From CAZJHD01 sp964545855 (GTDB lineage: Bacteria > Planctomycetota > UBA1135 > JACQFD01), in NCBI GenBank assembly GCA_964545855.1, contig CAZJHD010000081.1:1-18148 (forward strand): DNA of 18,148 nt, read 5' to 3'. This document shows, in pieces, positions 1-6,488 of this stretch. The notes under the pieces were generated by a model, which worked only from the letters and a program-made list of their open reading frames with translations, had not been told where the DNA came from and did no database searches. A program made the translations under genes and the position numbers. Within the stretch, counting starts at the first letter, position 1. Each line of letters begins with the position of its first letter.

Positions 1-1
1 C

Positions 2-1477
2 GTTCGGGTGCATGTACCACTCGCGCAGGAAGAGCAGCAGCTGGTCCTTCGCGAACTGCGGATCGACGCGCGCGAAGGGGATCATGTGGAAGGCGAGGTC
101 CCACGCCGCATACCAGGGGTACTCCCACTTGTCGGGCATCGACACGACGTCGCGGTTGTGGAGGTGTCCCCAATCGGCGTTGCGGCCGCGGCGGCGCTCC
201 GCCGGAGGCGCCGGATGCGCCGGGTCGCCCTCGAGCCAGTCCTTCACGACGTAGTGGAAGAACTGCTTCGACCAGAGAAGTCCCGCATATGCCTGCCGCG
301 CCGCGCTCCGCTCCTCCTGCGTCGCAGCCGCCGGCATCCGGCTCGCGTGGAACGCGTCGTTCTCGGCGATGCACTCGGCGAAGGTGCGCGCGAAGGCCGC
401 TCCGAAGGGAGACGGCCCCGCCTCCTCCTCGATCGCGAGACGGAGGCAGATCGTCTCGGAGCCTCCCGCCGGGAGATCGAGCACGTACCAGGCTGCGGCC
501 TTCGTGCCCGTGCGCTCTCGGTTCACCGCCTCGACGCGTCCACCGACGACGCGCTCGTGGAACGCGTCCTTCGCGTAGCCCGAGGGGTTCGTGCCGCCGT
601 AGAGACGCGCGTAGTTGGTCTCGTTCTCCGTGAAGAGCCACTCGGGGGCGGCGCCCGAGGACGCGCGATCGGCGGAGAGCACGTAGCGGCCGAGCACCGA
701 GTGGTCGGCCAGGATCGATGCCGCGTCGCGCGTGCCCATCGAGGGCTTCGGCGCGTACTCCTCGCCGTTGCGGCCCCAGGACCAGGTGTTGCGGAACCAG
801 AGCGTCGGCAGCACGTGGAGCCGCGCCGCCTCGGTGCCGCGGTTCGAGAGCGTGATCCGGATCAGCACGTCCTCGGGCGATGCCTTCGCGTATTCCGCGA
901 GCACGTCCACGTAGCGGCCGCCGTCGAAGGCGCCCGTATCGGCGAGCTCGAGCTCGGGCGCGAGCAGCCCGCGCTGCCGGTTCTCCTCGACGAGGCGCCC
1001 GTAGGGGAACGCGCCCAGGGGGTACTTGTAGAGACCCTTCAGGTAGGAGTGGGTCGGGCTCGAGTCGAGGTAGAAGTACGCCTCCTTCACGTCCTCCCCG
1101 TGGTTGCCCTCGGGGCCCGTGAGCCCGAAGAGCCGCTCCTTCAGGATCGGATCGCGCCCGTTCCAGAGGGCGAGCGCGAAACAGAGCCGGGCCTGGCGGT
1201 CGCAGATGCCGAGGAGGCCGTCCTCGCCCCAGCGGTAGGCGCGGCTGCGCGCGTGGTCGTGGGGGAAGTGGGTCCAGCACTCGCCGCCCGCCGAGTAGTC
1301 CTCCCGCACCGTGCCCCACTGGCGCTCCGAGAGGTAGGGACCCCAGCGCTTCCAGTTCCGGGAGCGCTCCGCGTCCTCCTGGAGCCGGCGCTCCTCGGCG
1401 CCGCGCACGTCCATCGAGACCGGGGGGTTGGGGACCGCGGCGGCGCCGCGCCTGGACTTCGGGCTTCGGTCGATCAT
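2..1477 (-). CDS. GH63/MGH1-like glycoside hydrolase (glucosidase), N-terminal 492 residues, runs off left edge
   Basis: Reading the complement from an ATG at 1477 gives 492 codons with no stop up to the window edge, so the C-terminus lies outside. The translation carries blocks I recognise from the large bacterial 'glucosidase' proteins related to mannosyl-oligosaccharide glucosidase (GH63, MGH1-like (alpha/alpha)6 fold): WGTVREDYSAGGECW, FPHDHARSRAYRWGEDG, ALALWNGRDPILKERLFGL, EGNHGEDVKEAYFYLD, and near the edge EYPWYAAWDLAFH and LREWYMHPN. The Asp in AAWDLAF (about residue 460) is the likely general acid by family analogy. Family members are usually near 880-900 residues, so roughly half is present. 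No signal peptide is visible, suggesting a cytoplasmic enzyme acting on glucosides or oligosaccharides; the substrate cannot be told from sequence. A second in-frame ATG at 1414 (residue 22) is a plausible alternative start because residues 1-21 are poorly conserved in style. Neither start has a strong Shine-Dalgarno. Confidence 0.85.
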   Translation of the reverse strand, partial: MIDRSPKSRRGAAAVPNPPVSMDVRGAEERRLQEDAERSRNWKRWGPYLSERQWGTVREDYSAGGECWTHFPHDHARSRAYRWGEDGLLGICDRQARLCFALALWNGRDPILKERLFGLTGPEGNHGEDVKEAYFYLDSSPTHSYLKGLYKYPLGAFPYGRLVEENRQRGLLAPELELADTGAFDGGRYVDVLAEYAKASPEDVLIRITLSNRGTEAARLHVLPTLWFRNTWSWGRNGEEYAPKPSMGTRDAASILADHSVLGRYVLSADRASSGAAPEWLFTENETNYARLYGGTNPSGYAKDAFHERVVGGRVEAVNRERTGTKAAAWYVLDLPAGGSETICLRLAIEEEAGPSPFGAAFARTFAECIAENDAFHASRMPAAATQEERSAARQAYAGLLWSKQFFHYVVKDWLEGDPAHPAPPAERRRGRNADWGHLHNRDVVSMPDKWEYPWYAAWDLAFHMIPFARVDPQFAKDQLLLFLREWYMHPN

Positions 1478-1646
1478 GGGACGCGCTTCGATGCAGAGCC
1501 CCGCGTGCGGTTTCCCGGGTGCCGTCCGGCTCCGCGGCGTGCGCGTCCGCTCGGAGGCATGCCGTCGTCACCGACGAGCCGTGAACGATTCGAGGCCAGC
1601 CCGCGCCTGTAGAATCCGCGCCGCGGGCGCTCCGCGCCTGCCGCGC

Positions 1647-2657
1647 ATGACTCCAGAACCTCGATCGGACGTCGGTCCCACGGACGGAGCGGATCCTTCC
1701 GACGAGCCGCTCCTCCTCGCCCGGACACCGGACGTCCTCGCCGCGCGCGGCGTGCGCGGAGGCTGTCTCCGCTTCGCTCCGGGCGGCGCCGACTCGGTCC
1801 TCGTCGTGCGCACGCGCGCGACGGGCGCGAAGCGCCGCTTCGCGCGATGGTGCGGCGACTTCGCCTCCCTCGGCGTCGATCTCGTGCACGCCTGCGTGAA
1901 CGACGTGCTCGCCGCCGGCGCGTTCCCCCGTGCCTTCGTCCCGACCTTCGTCGGTGGCACGCCGAGCGACGACGAGCGCACCGACGCGCTCGCCGGCGTG
2001 GCGCGCGGCTGCCGCGCGAACGACGTGGCGCTCCTCGGCAACGACGCTCCCGATGCCGGGAACGACGCGGGCAGCGACTGGGATCTCTGCGGCACGCTCC
2101 TCGGCGTCGCGACGGAGCCACGGGTGCTCGCGAAGGGTCTCCTCGCGGCGGGCGACCGTCTCGTCGGACTCGTCGCTTCGGGTCTCCACTCGGCGGGGTT
2201 CCTCGGCGCCATGGACGCCGTGCGCGGGCGCCTCGGCCTCGAGCTCGGCGGAGCGCTCGCCGGGACCGGCACGACGGTCGAGCGTGCGCTGCTCGCCGTC
2301 CACAAGAGCTACTACGGCATTTTCGAGGGCCCGATCGCCGAGGGGTGGCTGCACGGACTCGTGCCCGTCGTCGAGGGCGGCCTCCTCGGCAGCCTCGAGC
2401 GCGCGACACCCGCGGGGCTGGGCGTCGAAGTGGAGATGGGGTCGTGGGAGGTCCCGGGTCTCTTCGAGACGCTCCGATCGGCCCTCGCACTCGACGACCA
2501 GGCGCTGGTGCGCGCGTTCAACGCGGGCATCGGCCTCGTGGCCGTCGTGCCGCCCGAGCGCGCCGAGGATCTGGACAAGATCCTGAACGCGTGGAACGAG
2601 CCCCACTGGGGGATCGGCCGCGTGGTCGAGGCTCCGGCGGGCGTCCGGCTCGTCTGA
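1647..2657 (+). CDS. PurM-like phosphoribosylformylglycinamidine cyclo-ligase (AIR synthase) homologue, divergent N-half
   Basis: This is a 336-residue protein from the ATG at 1647; upstream in-frame codons back to 1428 look non-coding. The C-terminal half matches AIR synthase (PurM), which closes FGAM to aminoimidazole ribonucleotide with ATP in purine synthesis. Matching stretches are GVDLVHACVNDVL (76-88), GLVASGLHSAGF (174-185), a GG-LERATPAGLGVEVEMGSWEVP block (243-270) and FNAGIGLVAVVPPE (291-304). Length fits the family (about 340). The N-terminal ATP/substrate signatures are changed: the usual T-D-G-V-G-T-K loop reads RTRATGAK here, and the G-G-E-T-A-E-M-P-G element reads GNDAPDAGN. 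It could therefore be the lineage's true PurM with drift or a PurM/ThiL-superfamily paralogue with another job. No other purine gene is adjacent. It is divergent from the glucosidase, with a possible TAGAAT -10 at 1610-1615 but no convincing -35. It converges on the anti-sigma gene with a 21-bp gap. Confidence 0.75.
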   Translation: MTPEPRSDVGPTDGADPSDEPLLLARTPDVLAARGVRGGCLRFAPGGADSVLVVRTRATGAKRRFARWCGDFASLGVDLVHACVNDVLAAGAFPRAFVPTFVGGTPSDDERTDALAGVARGCRANDVALLGNDAPDAGNDAGSDWDLCGTLLGVATEPRVLAKGLLAAGDRLVGLVASGLHSAGFLGAMDAVRGRLGLELGGALAGTGTTVERALLAVHKSYYGIFEGPIAEGWLHGLVPVVEGGLLGSLERATPAGLGVEVEMGSWEVPGLFETLRSALALDDQALVRAFNAGIGLVAVVPPERAEDLDKILNAWNEPHWGIGRVVEAPAGVRLV

Positions 2658-2678
2658 GCCGCGCTCCGCCGGCAGCCC

Positions 2679-2924
2679 TCACGACGTCTTCTTCCGCGCC
2701 GCGAGGATCGCGGCGACGAGCGCCTCCGGGACCTCCAGGTCGGCCACGTCGCGGTCGGATCGCATCGCCACTCGGCTGAGCTCGATCGTCTGGCGGTAGG
2801 TCTCCAGGTAGTCGACGCACGCCTGGCAGACGGCGAGGTGCCGGTCGAACTCGGCCCGCTCCGCCGGAGACAGCTCCCCGGTCAGGTAGGCGTTCAGGAA
2901 CTCGGCGAATTCTCGGCAGGTCAC
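2679..2924 (-). CDS. Zinc-finger (zf-HC2) anti-sigma factor
   Basis: This 81-residue protein starts at a GTG (2924) that overlaps the stop of the upstream ECF sigma gene as GTGA, a classic coupled sigma/anti-sigma arrangement. A GGGAG sits about 8 bases before the GTG. The N-terminus shows the anti-sigma zinc-finger pattern Cys3 ... His29-x3-Cys33-x2-Cys36 (in RHLAVCQACVDYL), the fold that occludes ECF sigma factors in the cytoplasm. There is no transmembrane helix in the remaining 45 residues (RQTIELSRVAMRSDRDVADLE...), so it is a short soluble type rather than a membrane-spanning sensor. It could respond to redox or metal state through the HCC cluster, but the sequence does not show the signal. 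It is probably released or inactivated together with expression of the upstream sigma gene. Confidence 0.85.
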   Translation of the reverse strand: MTCREFAEFLNAYLTGELSPAERAEFDRHLAVCQACVDYLETYRQTIELSRVAMRSDRDVADLEVPEALVAAILAARKKTS

Positions 2925-3538
2925 GACAGGGGCTCCCGGAGATGAGGATCGATGAGCGTGCGGAGCGCCTGGCGGGCGCGATGGAGGCGGACTTTCACGG
3001 CGTTCGGGGTCACTCCGAGGATCCTCGAGGTTTCCTCCGTGTCCAGCTCCTCGATGTCGCGGAGGAGGAGGACCGTGCGGTAGCTGTCGGGGAGCCGGTC
3101 GATGGCGGTGCGCACCGCGAGGCGCACTTCGTCGCGCGCGAGATTCGCGACGGAGCCGCCGGACCAGGGCCGCGGCGTCTCGCGGTGGTGGCCGGCGTCG
3201 GCGAACTGCGGGAGGAGCTCCTCGATGGAGCCCTCGGGCCGCGCGCGCTTCGAGCGGAGCTTCATCAGGGCTGCGTTCACGACGATCCGGTGGAGCCACG
3301 TCGAGAGACGCGACTGTGCCTGGAATCGGTCGATCCCCCGGTGGAACGAGAGGAATGCGTCCTGGATCGCCTCGTTCGCGTCCTCCTCGTTGCGCAGGAA
3401 CCGGCGGGCCGTGGCGAGGAGCGGACCGCCGTGCCGGCGGATCACCTCCTCGAAGGCCGCGTCGTCCCTCGACCGCAGACGCTCCACCAGCTCGGCCTCC
3501 GAGGCCGGGTCGGTGCTGGGCGCAGCGTTTTCCGTCAT
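2921..3538 (-). CDS. ECF-type RNA polymerase sigma factor
   Basis: This is a 205-residue ECF (group 4) sigma-70 family protein, the usual family length. Region 2 covers about residues 25-95: FEEVIRRHGGPLLATARRFL, then DANEAIQDAFLSFHRGIDRF, then STWLHRIVVNAALMKLRSK. A linker follows (100-135), then region 4 (about 140-195) with AIDRLPDSYRTVLLLRDIE and the helix-turn-helix TEETSRILGVTPNAVKVRLHRAR. It directs core RNA polymerase to a small regulon and is held by the zinc-finger anti-sigma factor encoded just downstream with a 4-bp overlap. Start ATG at 3538; the upstream stretch has no strong Shine-Dalgarno. Only 37 bp separate it from the end of the NDH-2-like gene upstream, so it may be read through from the DoxX/NDH-2 genes or have its own promoter in that gap. 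The regulon cannot be deduced, but the adjacent Cys-rich/DoxX/NDH-2 genes are the obvious candidates. Confidence 0.93.
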   Translation of the reverse strand: MTENAAPSTDPASEAELVERLRSRDDAAFEEVIRRHGGPLLATARRFLRNEEDANEAIQDAFLSFHRGIDRFQAQSRLSTWLHRIVVNAALMKLRSKRARPEGSIEELLPQFADAGHHRETPRPWSGGSVANLARDEVRLAVRTAIDRLPDSYRTVLLLRDIEELDTEETSRILGVTPNAVKVRLHRARQALRTLIDPHLREPLS

Positions 3539-3575
3539 GGTTCGAATGGTAGCCGTGCTGGGGACACGGCGCGGG

Positions 3576-4925
3576 TCAGCGTGGAGTGGCGACGGCGAGG
3601 GTCAGGGGGGCGGCGGCTCTGGGCGCCGCTGCTGGCGCGGCCTCCTCGCCCACGATGGCCGGCCCGCGCGTCACGGGCGTGTGGACGAGATCCTTGCTGA
3701 AGAAGAGGTCGAGCGTCCAGTCGAGGGCGACGCGCACCTTCCGCTCGAAGCGCGGGAGCTTCGAGAGGTAGATCGTGCGCCAGAGCCACCAGGCGACGAA
3801 GCCGGAGAAGCGCATGCCGAGGATCTGCGCGACGCCGCGGCGGTGACCGAGGGAGGCGAGCTGGCCGAGCGTCCGGAACCGGAAGGGACGGCGGCGGCCA
3901 CGTCCGATCGCGGCGGCGACGTTCGCCGCGAGGACCTTCGCCTGCCGCGAGGCGTGCTGCGCCGTCGGCGGGCAGACGCCGCCGGTAACGAGGTCGGGAA
4001 CGCGGGCGCAGTCGCCGAGGGCCCAGAGGCCGGGCGTTCCCTCCGCCTCGAGGAATTCGTTCACGACGATCCGTCCCCGCTCGAGGACGCAGGGGAGCGC
4101 CTGCACCAGGGGATGCGACGACGTGCCGGCGGTCCAGACGAGGGTCCGCGTCGGCACGAGGGATCCGCCCGAGAGCGAGACGCCGTCGTCGGAGAAGCCC
4201 GCCACGCGCTCGCCGAGGCGGATCTCGACGCCCCGAGCGCCGAGGGTCTCGCGCGCGTAGGCGCCGAGGCGCGCGTCGAGCTCCGGGAGGATCTCCGTTC
4301 CCGAGTGGACGAGGACCACGCGCGCCCGGGAGTCGCTGAGGTGGGGGTAGAAGCGGCGCGCCTCCTCGAGGAAGTCGTGCATCGCGGCCGCCGTCTCGAC
4401 GCCGGCGAAGCCGCCGCCCGCGACGACGAAGTTGAGCATCCTCTCGCGCACCTTCGGGCAACACTCGAAGTCGGCCTCCTCCAGGTTCTCGATGAGCCGG
4501 TTGCGCAGCCCGATGGCGTCGCCGGAGGACTTCATCGTGAGGGCGCGCGCGGCGACGCCGGGAGTCCCGTGGAAGTTCGTGATCGAGCCGAGGGCGACCA
4601 CGAGGTGGTCGTAGTCGAGCTCGTGGGGATGGCCCGCGTCGACTCCGTGGCTCACCACGACCTTGCGCGCCGCCAGGTCGATGCGCTCGACGCTCCCGTG
4701 GAAGAGCGTCGCGCGCCGCAGCAGCTTCCGGAGCGGATTCACGATGTGCGTCACGTCGAGGTCCGATGCCGCCACCTCGTGCAGCATCGGCGTGAACAGG
4801 AAGAAGTTCTCCCGGTTCACGAGCGTGATGCGCGCCGCGTCGCCGAGGCGCCGCTCTAGCTCCATCGCGGCATAGGCGCCGGCGAAGCCGCCGCCCAGGA
4901 CGACGACGTGGGGGGCAGCGCTCAC
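3576..4925 (-). CDS. Type II NADH dehydrogenase-like NAD(P)/FAD-dependent oxidoreductase
   Basis: This 449-residue flavoprotein begins at a GTG (4925) that overlaps the DoxX stop codon as GTGA. It has the two-dinucleotide-binding-domain architecture: an FAD Rossmann motif at the N-terminus (VVVLGGGFAGAYAA, residues 7-20), an NAD(P)H-binding motif VVAGGGFAGVETA (167-179), and the second FAD motif ALGDCARV near 302-309, followed by PPTAQHASRQ (319-328). A C-terminal aromatic/basic region (about 370-410, FVAWWLWRTIYLSKLPRFERK) matches the monotopic membrane anchor of NDH-2 enzymes. By family it would oxidise NADH and reduce quinone at the cytoplasmic face without pumping protons. The last about 30 residues are an Ala/Pro-rich tail. 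The tight coupling to DoxX suggests the two form a membrane redox unit. Sulfide:quinone oxidoreductase is less likely, as the SQR Cys pattern is not evident. Confidence 0.9.
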   Translation of the reverse strand: MSAAPHVVVLGGGFAGAYAAMELERRLGDAARITLVNRENFFLFTPMLHEVAASDLDVTHIVNPLRKLLRRATLFHGSVERIDLAARKVVVSHGVDAGHPHELDYDHLVVALGSITNFHGTPGVAARALTMKSSGDAIGLRNRLIENLEEADFECCPKVRERMLNFVVAGGGFAGVETAAAMHDFLEEARRFYPHLSDSRARVVLVHSGTEILPELDARLGAYARETLGARGVEIRLGERVAGFSDDGVSLSGGSLVPTRTLVWTAGTSSHPLVQALPCVLERGRIVVNEFLEAEGTPGLWALGDCARVPDLVTGGVCPPTAQHASRQAKVLAANVAAAIGRGRRRPFRFRTLGQLASLGHRRGVAQILGMRFSGFVAWWLWRTIYLSKLPRFERKVRVALDWTLDLFFSKDLVHTPVTRGPAIVGEEAAPAAAPRAAAPLTLAVATPR

Positions 4926-5392
4926 GCTTGCGCTCCGCGCCGCCGCGCGACGAGACGGTCGGCGCTGAGGGCGCCGGCGCCGAAGGCGACGAGCCAGAGG
5001 AGGAGCATCAGGTACACGACGGGGACGACGCCCGTGAGGCCCTGGTCGCCGCGGCCCGTGAGCTCCGCGAGGAAGGACGCGCGGTCGGCCGTCAGCAGCG
5101 CCACGACCATGGTGCTCGAGAGCAGCGCCGCGAAGAGGCGCGTCCCGAGCCCGACCACGAGGAGGGCGCCGCCCACGAGCTCGAGCGCACCGATGAAGGC
5201 GGCGTTCGCCGCCGGGAAGGGGATGCCGATGCTCTGGAAGAAGGAGACGGTGCCCTCGAAGTTTCGGAGCTTGCCGAGACCCGTCTGGAAGAAGGCCTGG
5301 CCGAGCACGATCCGCGTGACGAGCGGCGCCAGGGGGGCGAGCCTCCCGCAGAGGGACGTGAATCCCGAGAAGGCGCTGTCGAGGAGGTTCAT
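4922..5392 (-). CDS. DoxX family membrane protein
   Basis: This 156-residue protein has four predicted membrane helices, at about 19-37, 61-81, 85-104 and 120-143. The DoxX-family stretches are LVTRIVLGQAFFQTGLGKL (helix 1 region), IPFPAANAAFIGALELVGGALLVVG and a final hydrophobic helix before an Arg-rich cytoplasmic end. The open frame extends far upstream, but the family fold begins at the ATG at 5392, the only Met near it, 49 bp after the stop of the Cys-rich gene. DoxX relatives include the membrane subunit of thiosulfate:quinone oxidoreductase, a partner of superoxide dismutase in mycobacterial redox complexes, and a component of several metal/RiPP operons. Here the stop overlaps the start of the NDH-2-like gene, so electron transfer to or from quinone is a reasonable inference; the substrate is unknown. 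Confidence 0.87.
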   Translation of the reverse strand: MNLLDSAFSGFTSLCGRLAPLAPLVTRIVLGQAFFQTGLGKLRNFEGTVSFFQSIGIPFPAANAAFIGALELVGGALLVVGLGTRLFAALLSSTMVVALLTADRASFLAELTGRGDQGLTGVVPVVYLMLLLWLVAFGAGALSADRLVARRRGAQA

Positions 5393-5441
5393 GGAGTCGC
5401 TCGTCGGAGGAGTGGGAGGAAGGGGCCCGCGGATCGATCCG

Positions 5442-5717
5442 CTACTTCTTCTCGGCGGCATTGCAGCCGTTCGGACCGCTGCACTTGTTCGCCTCCTTCT
5501 CCTTCGTGGCGTGCGCCGCGTTGCAGCCGTTCGGACCGCTGCACTTGTTCGTCTCCTTCTTGGCCTCCGCGCCGCCGCAGCCGTTCGGCCCGCTGCATCC
5601 GTTCCGGTGCGCGCCCGCGGCGTCGGAGCTCCTGGCGCAGCTCGGGAGGAGAGTGGATCCGGCGAGGAGGCCCGTGACGGCCGCACCGAGGACGAGAGAA
5701 AGACGACGTCGACGCAT
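5442..5717 (-). CDS. Small exported Cys-rich protein with three CSGPNGC repeats, possible lipoprotein
   Basis: This 91-residue protein starts at the ATG at 5717, chosen because it begins a clean signal sequence (MRRRRLSLVLGAAVTGLLAGSTLLPSC) and has GGAGA about 6 bases upstream; a longer frame to 5807 adds unlikely residues. The signal ends in LLPSC27, a plausible lipobox, so it may be a lipoprotein, otherwise a secreted protein. The mature part is nearly all repeats: CSGPNGC at 41-47, 59-65 and 79-85, separated by charged Lys/Glu/Ala spacers, the last two in the form NKCSGPNGCNAA. Paired cysteines six apart suggest metal (copper, zinc) or redox binding, or a precursor peptide for modification. 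Cys-rich repeat peptides beside DoxX genes occur in bufferin-like operons, but those also carry a DUF692 enzyme, which is absent here. It is followed by DoxX after 49 bp. Function not established. Confidence 0.75.
   Translation of the reverse strand: MRRRRLSLVLGAAVTGLLAGSTLLPSCARSSDAAGAHRNGCSGPNGCGGAEAKKETNKCSGPNGCNAAHATKEKEANKCSGPNGCNAAEKK
5461..5605. repeat. Imperfect tandem repeats (60- and 54-bp spacing) inside the Cys-rich gene
   Basis: Three copies of a GCAGCCGTTCGG-type unit begin near 5461, 5521 and 5575. The first two are identical over 31 bp (5461-5491 and 5521-5551) and again at CTCCTTCT (5493-5500 and 5553-5560). They encode the CSGPNGC modules, so the array is coding, in frame (20- and 18-codon steps) and apparently recently duplicated for two of the units. 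Confidence 0.85.
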
Positions 5718-5785
5718 GGGAGTCTCCGATGGCGCGCGGCGCGCGGCCGCGATCTTGGATTCGTGTGGAAGGAACGGCGCGGGTC

Positions 5786-5802
5786 CCTCCCACATCGGGA
5801 GG
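5786..5802. promoter_or_regulatory. Small dyad in the divergent intergenic region, possible operator
   Basis: CCTCCC-acatc-GGGAGG is a perfect 6-bp inverted repeat with a 5-bp centre, in the 167-bp space between the minus-strand Cys-rich gene (start 5717) and the plus-strand VOC gene (start 5885). It could be an operator or a leader hairpin of the Cys-rich gene, but such dyads also arise by chance in GC-rich DNA. A TATTCT at 5854-5859 could be a -10 for the VOC gene; no convincing -35 accompanies it. Confidence 0.25.
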
Positions 5803-5884
5803 TCCACCGAGCCGCGCCTTCGATGCTCCTTCGGCGAGGTGGTTTCGCGGCGCTATTCTCGGCGCGCACTCGCTCTCCGCTCGC

Positions 5885-6340
5885 ATGCCCAAGCGACCGC
5901 CCCGGCCCACCACGCTCCCCTGGATCACGCCCGTGCTCACGGTCCGCGACGTGCGCGCAGCGATCGACTTCTGCGTGCGGGCTTTCGGCTTCGAGGAGGT
6001 GATGACGCTGCCGAGCCAGAGCGGGGCTCTCCTCTTCGGCCGGCTCCGCTACCAGGGGCTCCACGTCACGCTCCAGCCGGAGGGATCGGCCGGAATGGAG
6101 ACGAAGGCGCCCGTCTCCTCGGGATCGCCTCCGGCCGTCTGGCTCCACGTCTACTCCTCCGACGTGGATGCGCTCTTCGCGCGCGCCGTCGACTGCGGCG
6201 CCGCCGTCCTGCAGCCGCCGGCGAACCGGTTCTGGGGAGACCGCGTCTGCCGGCTCGGCGACCCGGACGGACACGTCTGGGAGTTCGCGACGAACGTCGC
6301 CGACATCGACCCCGCGCGGCGCGACCAGGAGACCCCGTAG
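5885..6340 (+). CDS. VOC (glyoxalase/bleomycin-resistance fold) family protein
   Basis: This 151-residue protein starts at the ATG at 5885; upstream in-frame codons back to 5729 are not conserved in style. It shows the paired beta-alpha-beta-beta-beta modules of the vicinal oxygen chelate superfamily. The first module begins WITPVLTVRDVRAAIDFCVRAFGFEEV (13-39). The second contains VYSSDVDALFARAVDCGAAVLQPPANRFWGDRVCRLGDPDGHVWEFAT (89-136). This subtype (FWGDR...DPDGHVWE) is common among PhnB/YdeM-like proteins annotated as glyoxalase-like. The glutamate of VWEF and the histidine of GLHVTL (about residue 60) are candidate metal ligands by analogy. The reaction is unknown: family members include lyases, dioxygenases and antibiotic-binding proteins. 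It stands alone and is followed by 148 bp before the RND adaptor gene, with no clear terminator, so weak co-transcription with the pump is possible. Confidence 0.88.
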   Translation: MPKRPPRPTTLPWITPVLTVRDVRAAIDFCVRAFGFEEVMTLPSQSGALLFGRLRYQGLHVTLQPEGSAGMETKAPVSSGSPPAVWLHVYSSDVDALFARAVDCGAAVLQPPANRFWGDRVCRLGDPDGHVWEFATNVADIDPARRDQETP

Positions 6341-6488
6341 ACTCGCCCTGCCTCGGGGATCCGGCTCCGGGATCTCGACCCGCCTGGCATGGAGGGGGGG
6401 TGCGGCACGGCGCCCACGAGGATCGCCGCTCGCAGCCGGCGGCCGCCCGGCGCCGATTCCTCCACGACCTCTGAGCCCGCATCCGCCC

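Noticed and set aside
1563..1576. CGTCG-TCAC-CGACG dyad upstream of the PurM homologue as an operator
   Set aside because: A 5-bp stem is expected by chance at this GC level and it does not overlap a recognisable promoter.
5771..5800. GGAAC at 5771-5775 as an ECF-type -35 element
   Set aside because: It points toward the VOC gene rather than the sigma block, and no matching -10 at the right spacing could be supported; GGAAC is common by chance.
6351..6380. Imperfect GATCC/GGATC hairpin after the VOC gene as a terminator
   Set aside because: The stem is only about 5 bp with a 7-base loop and no T-run follows.
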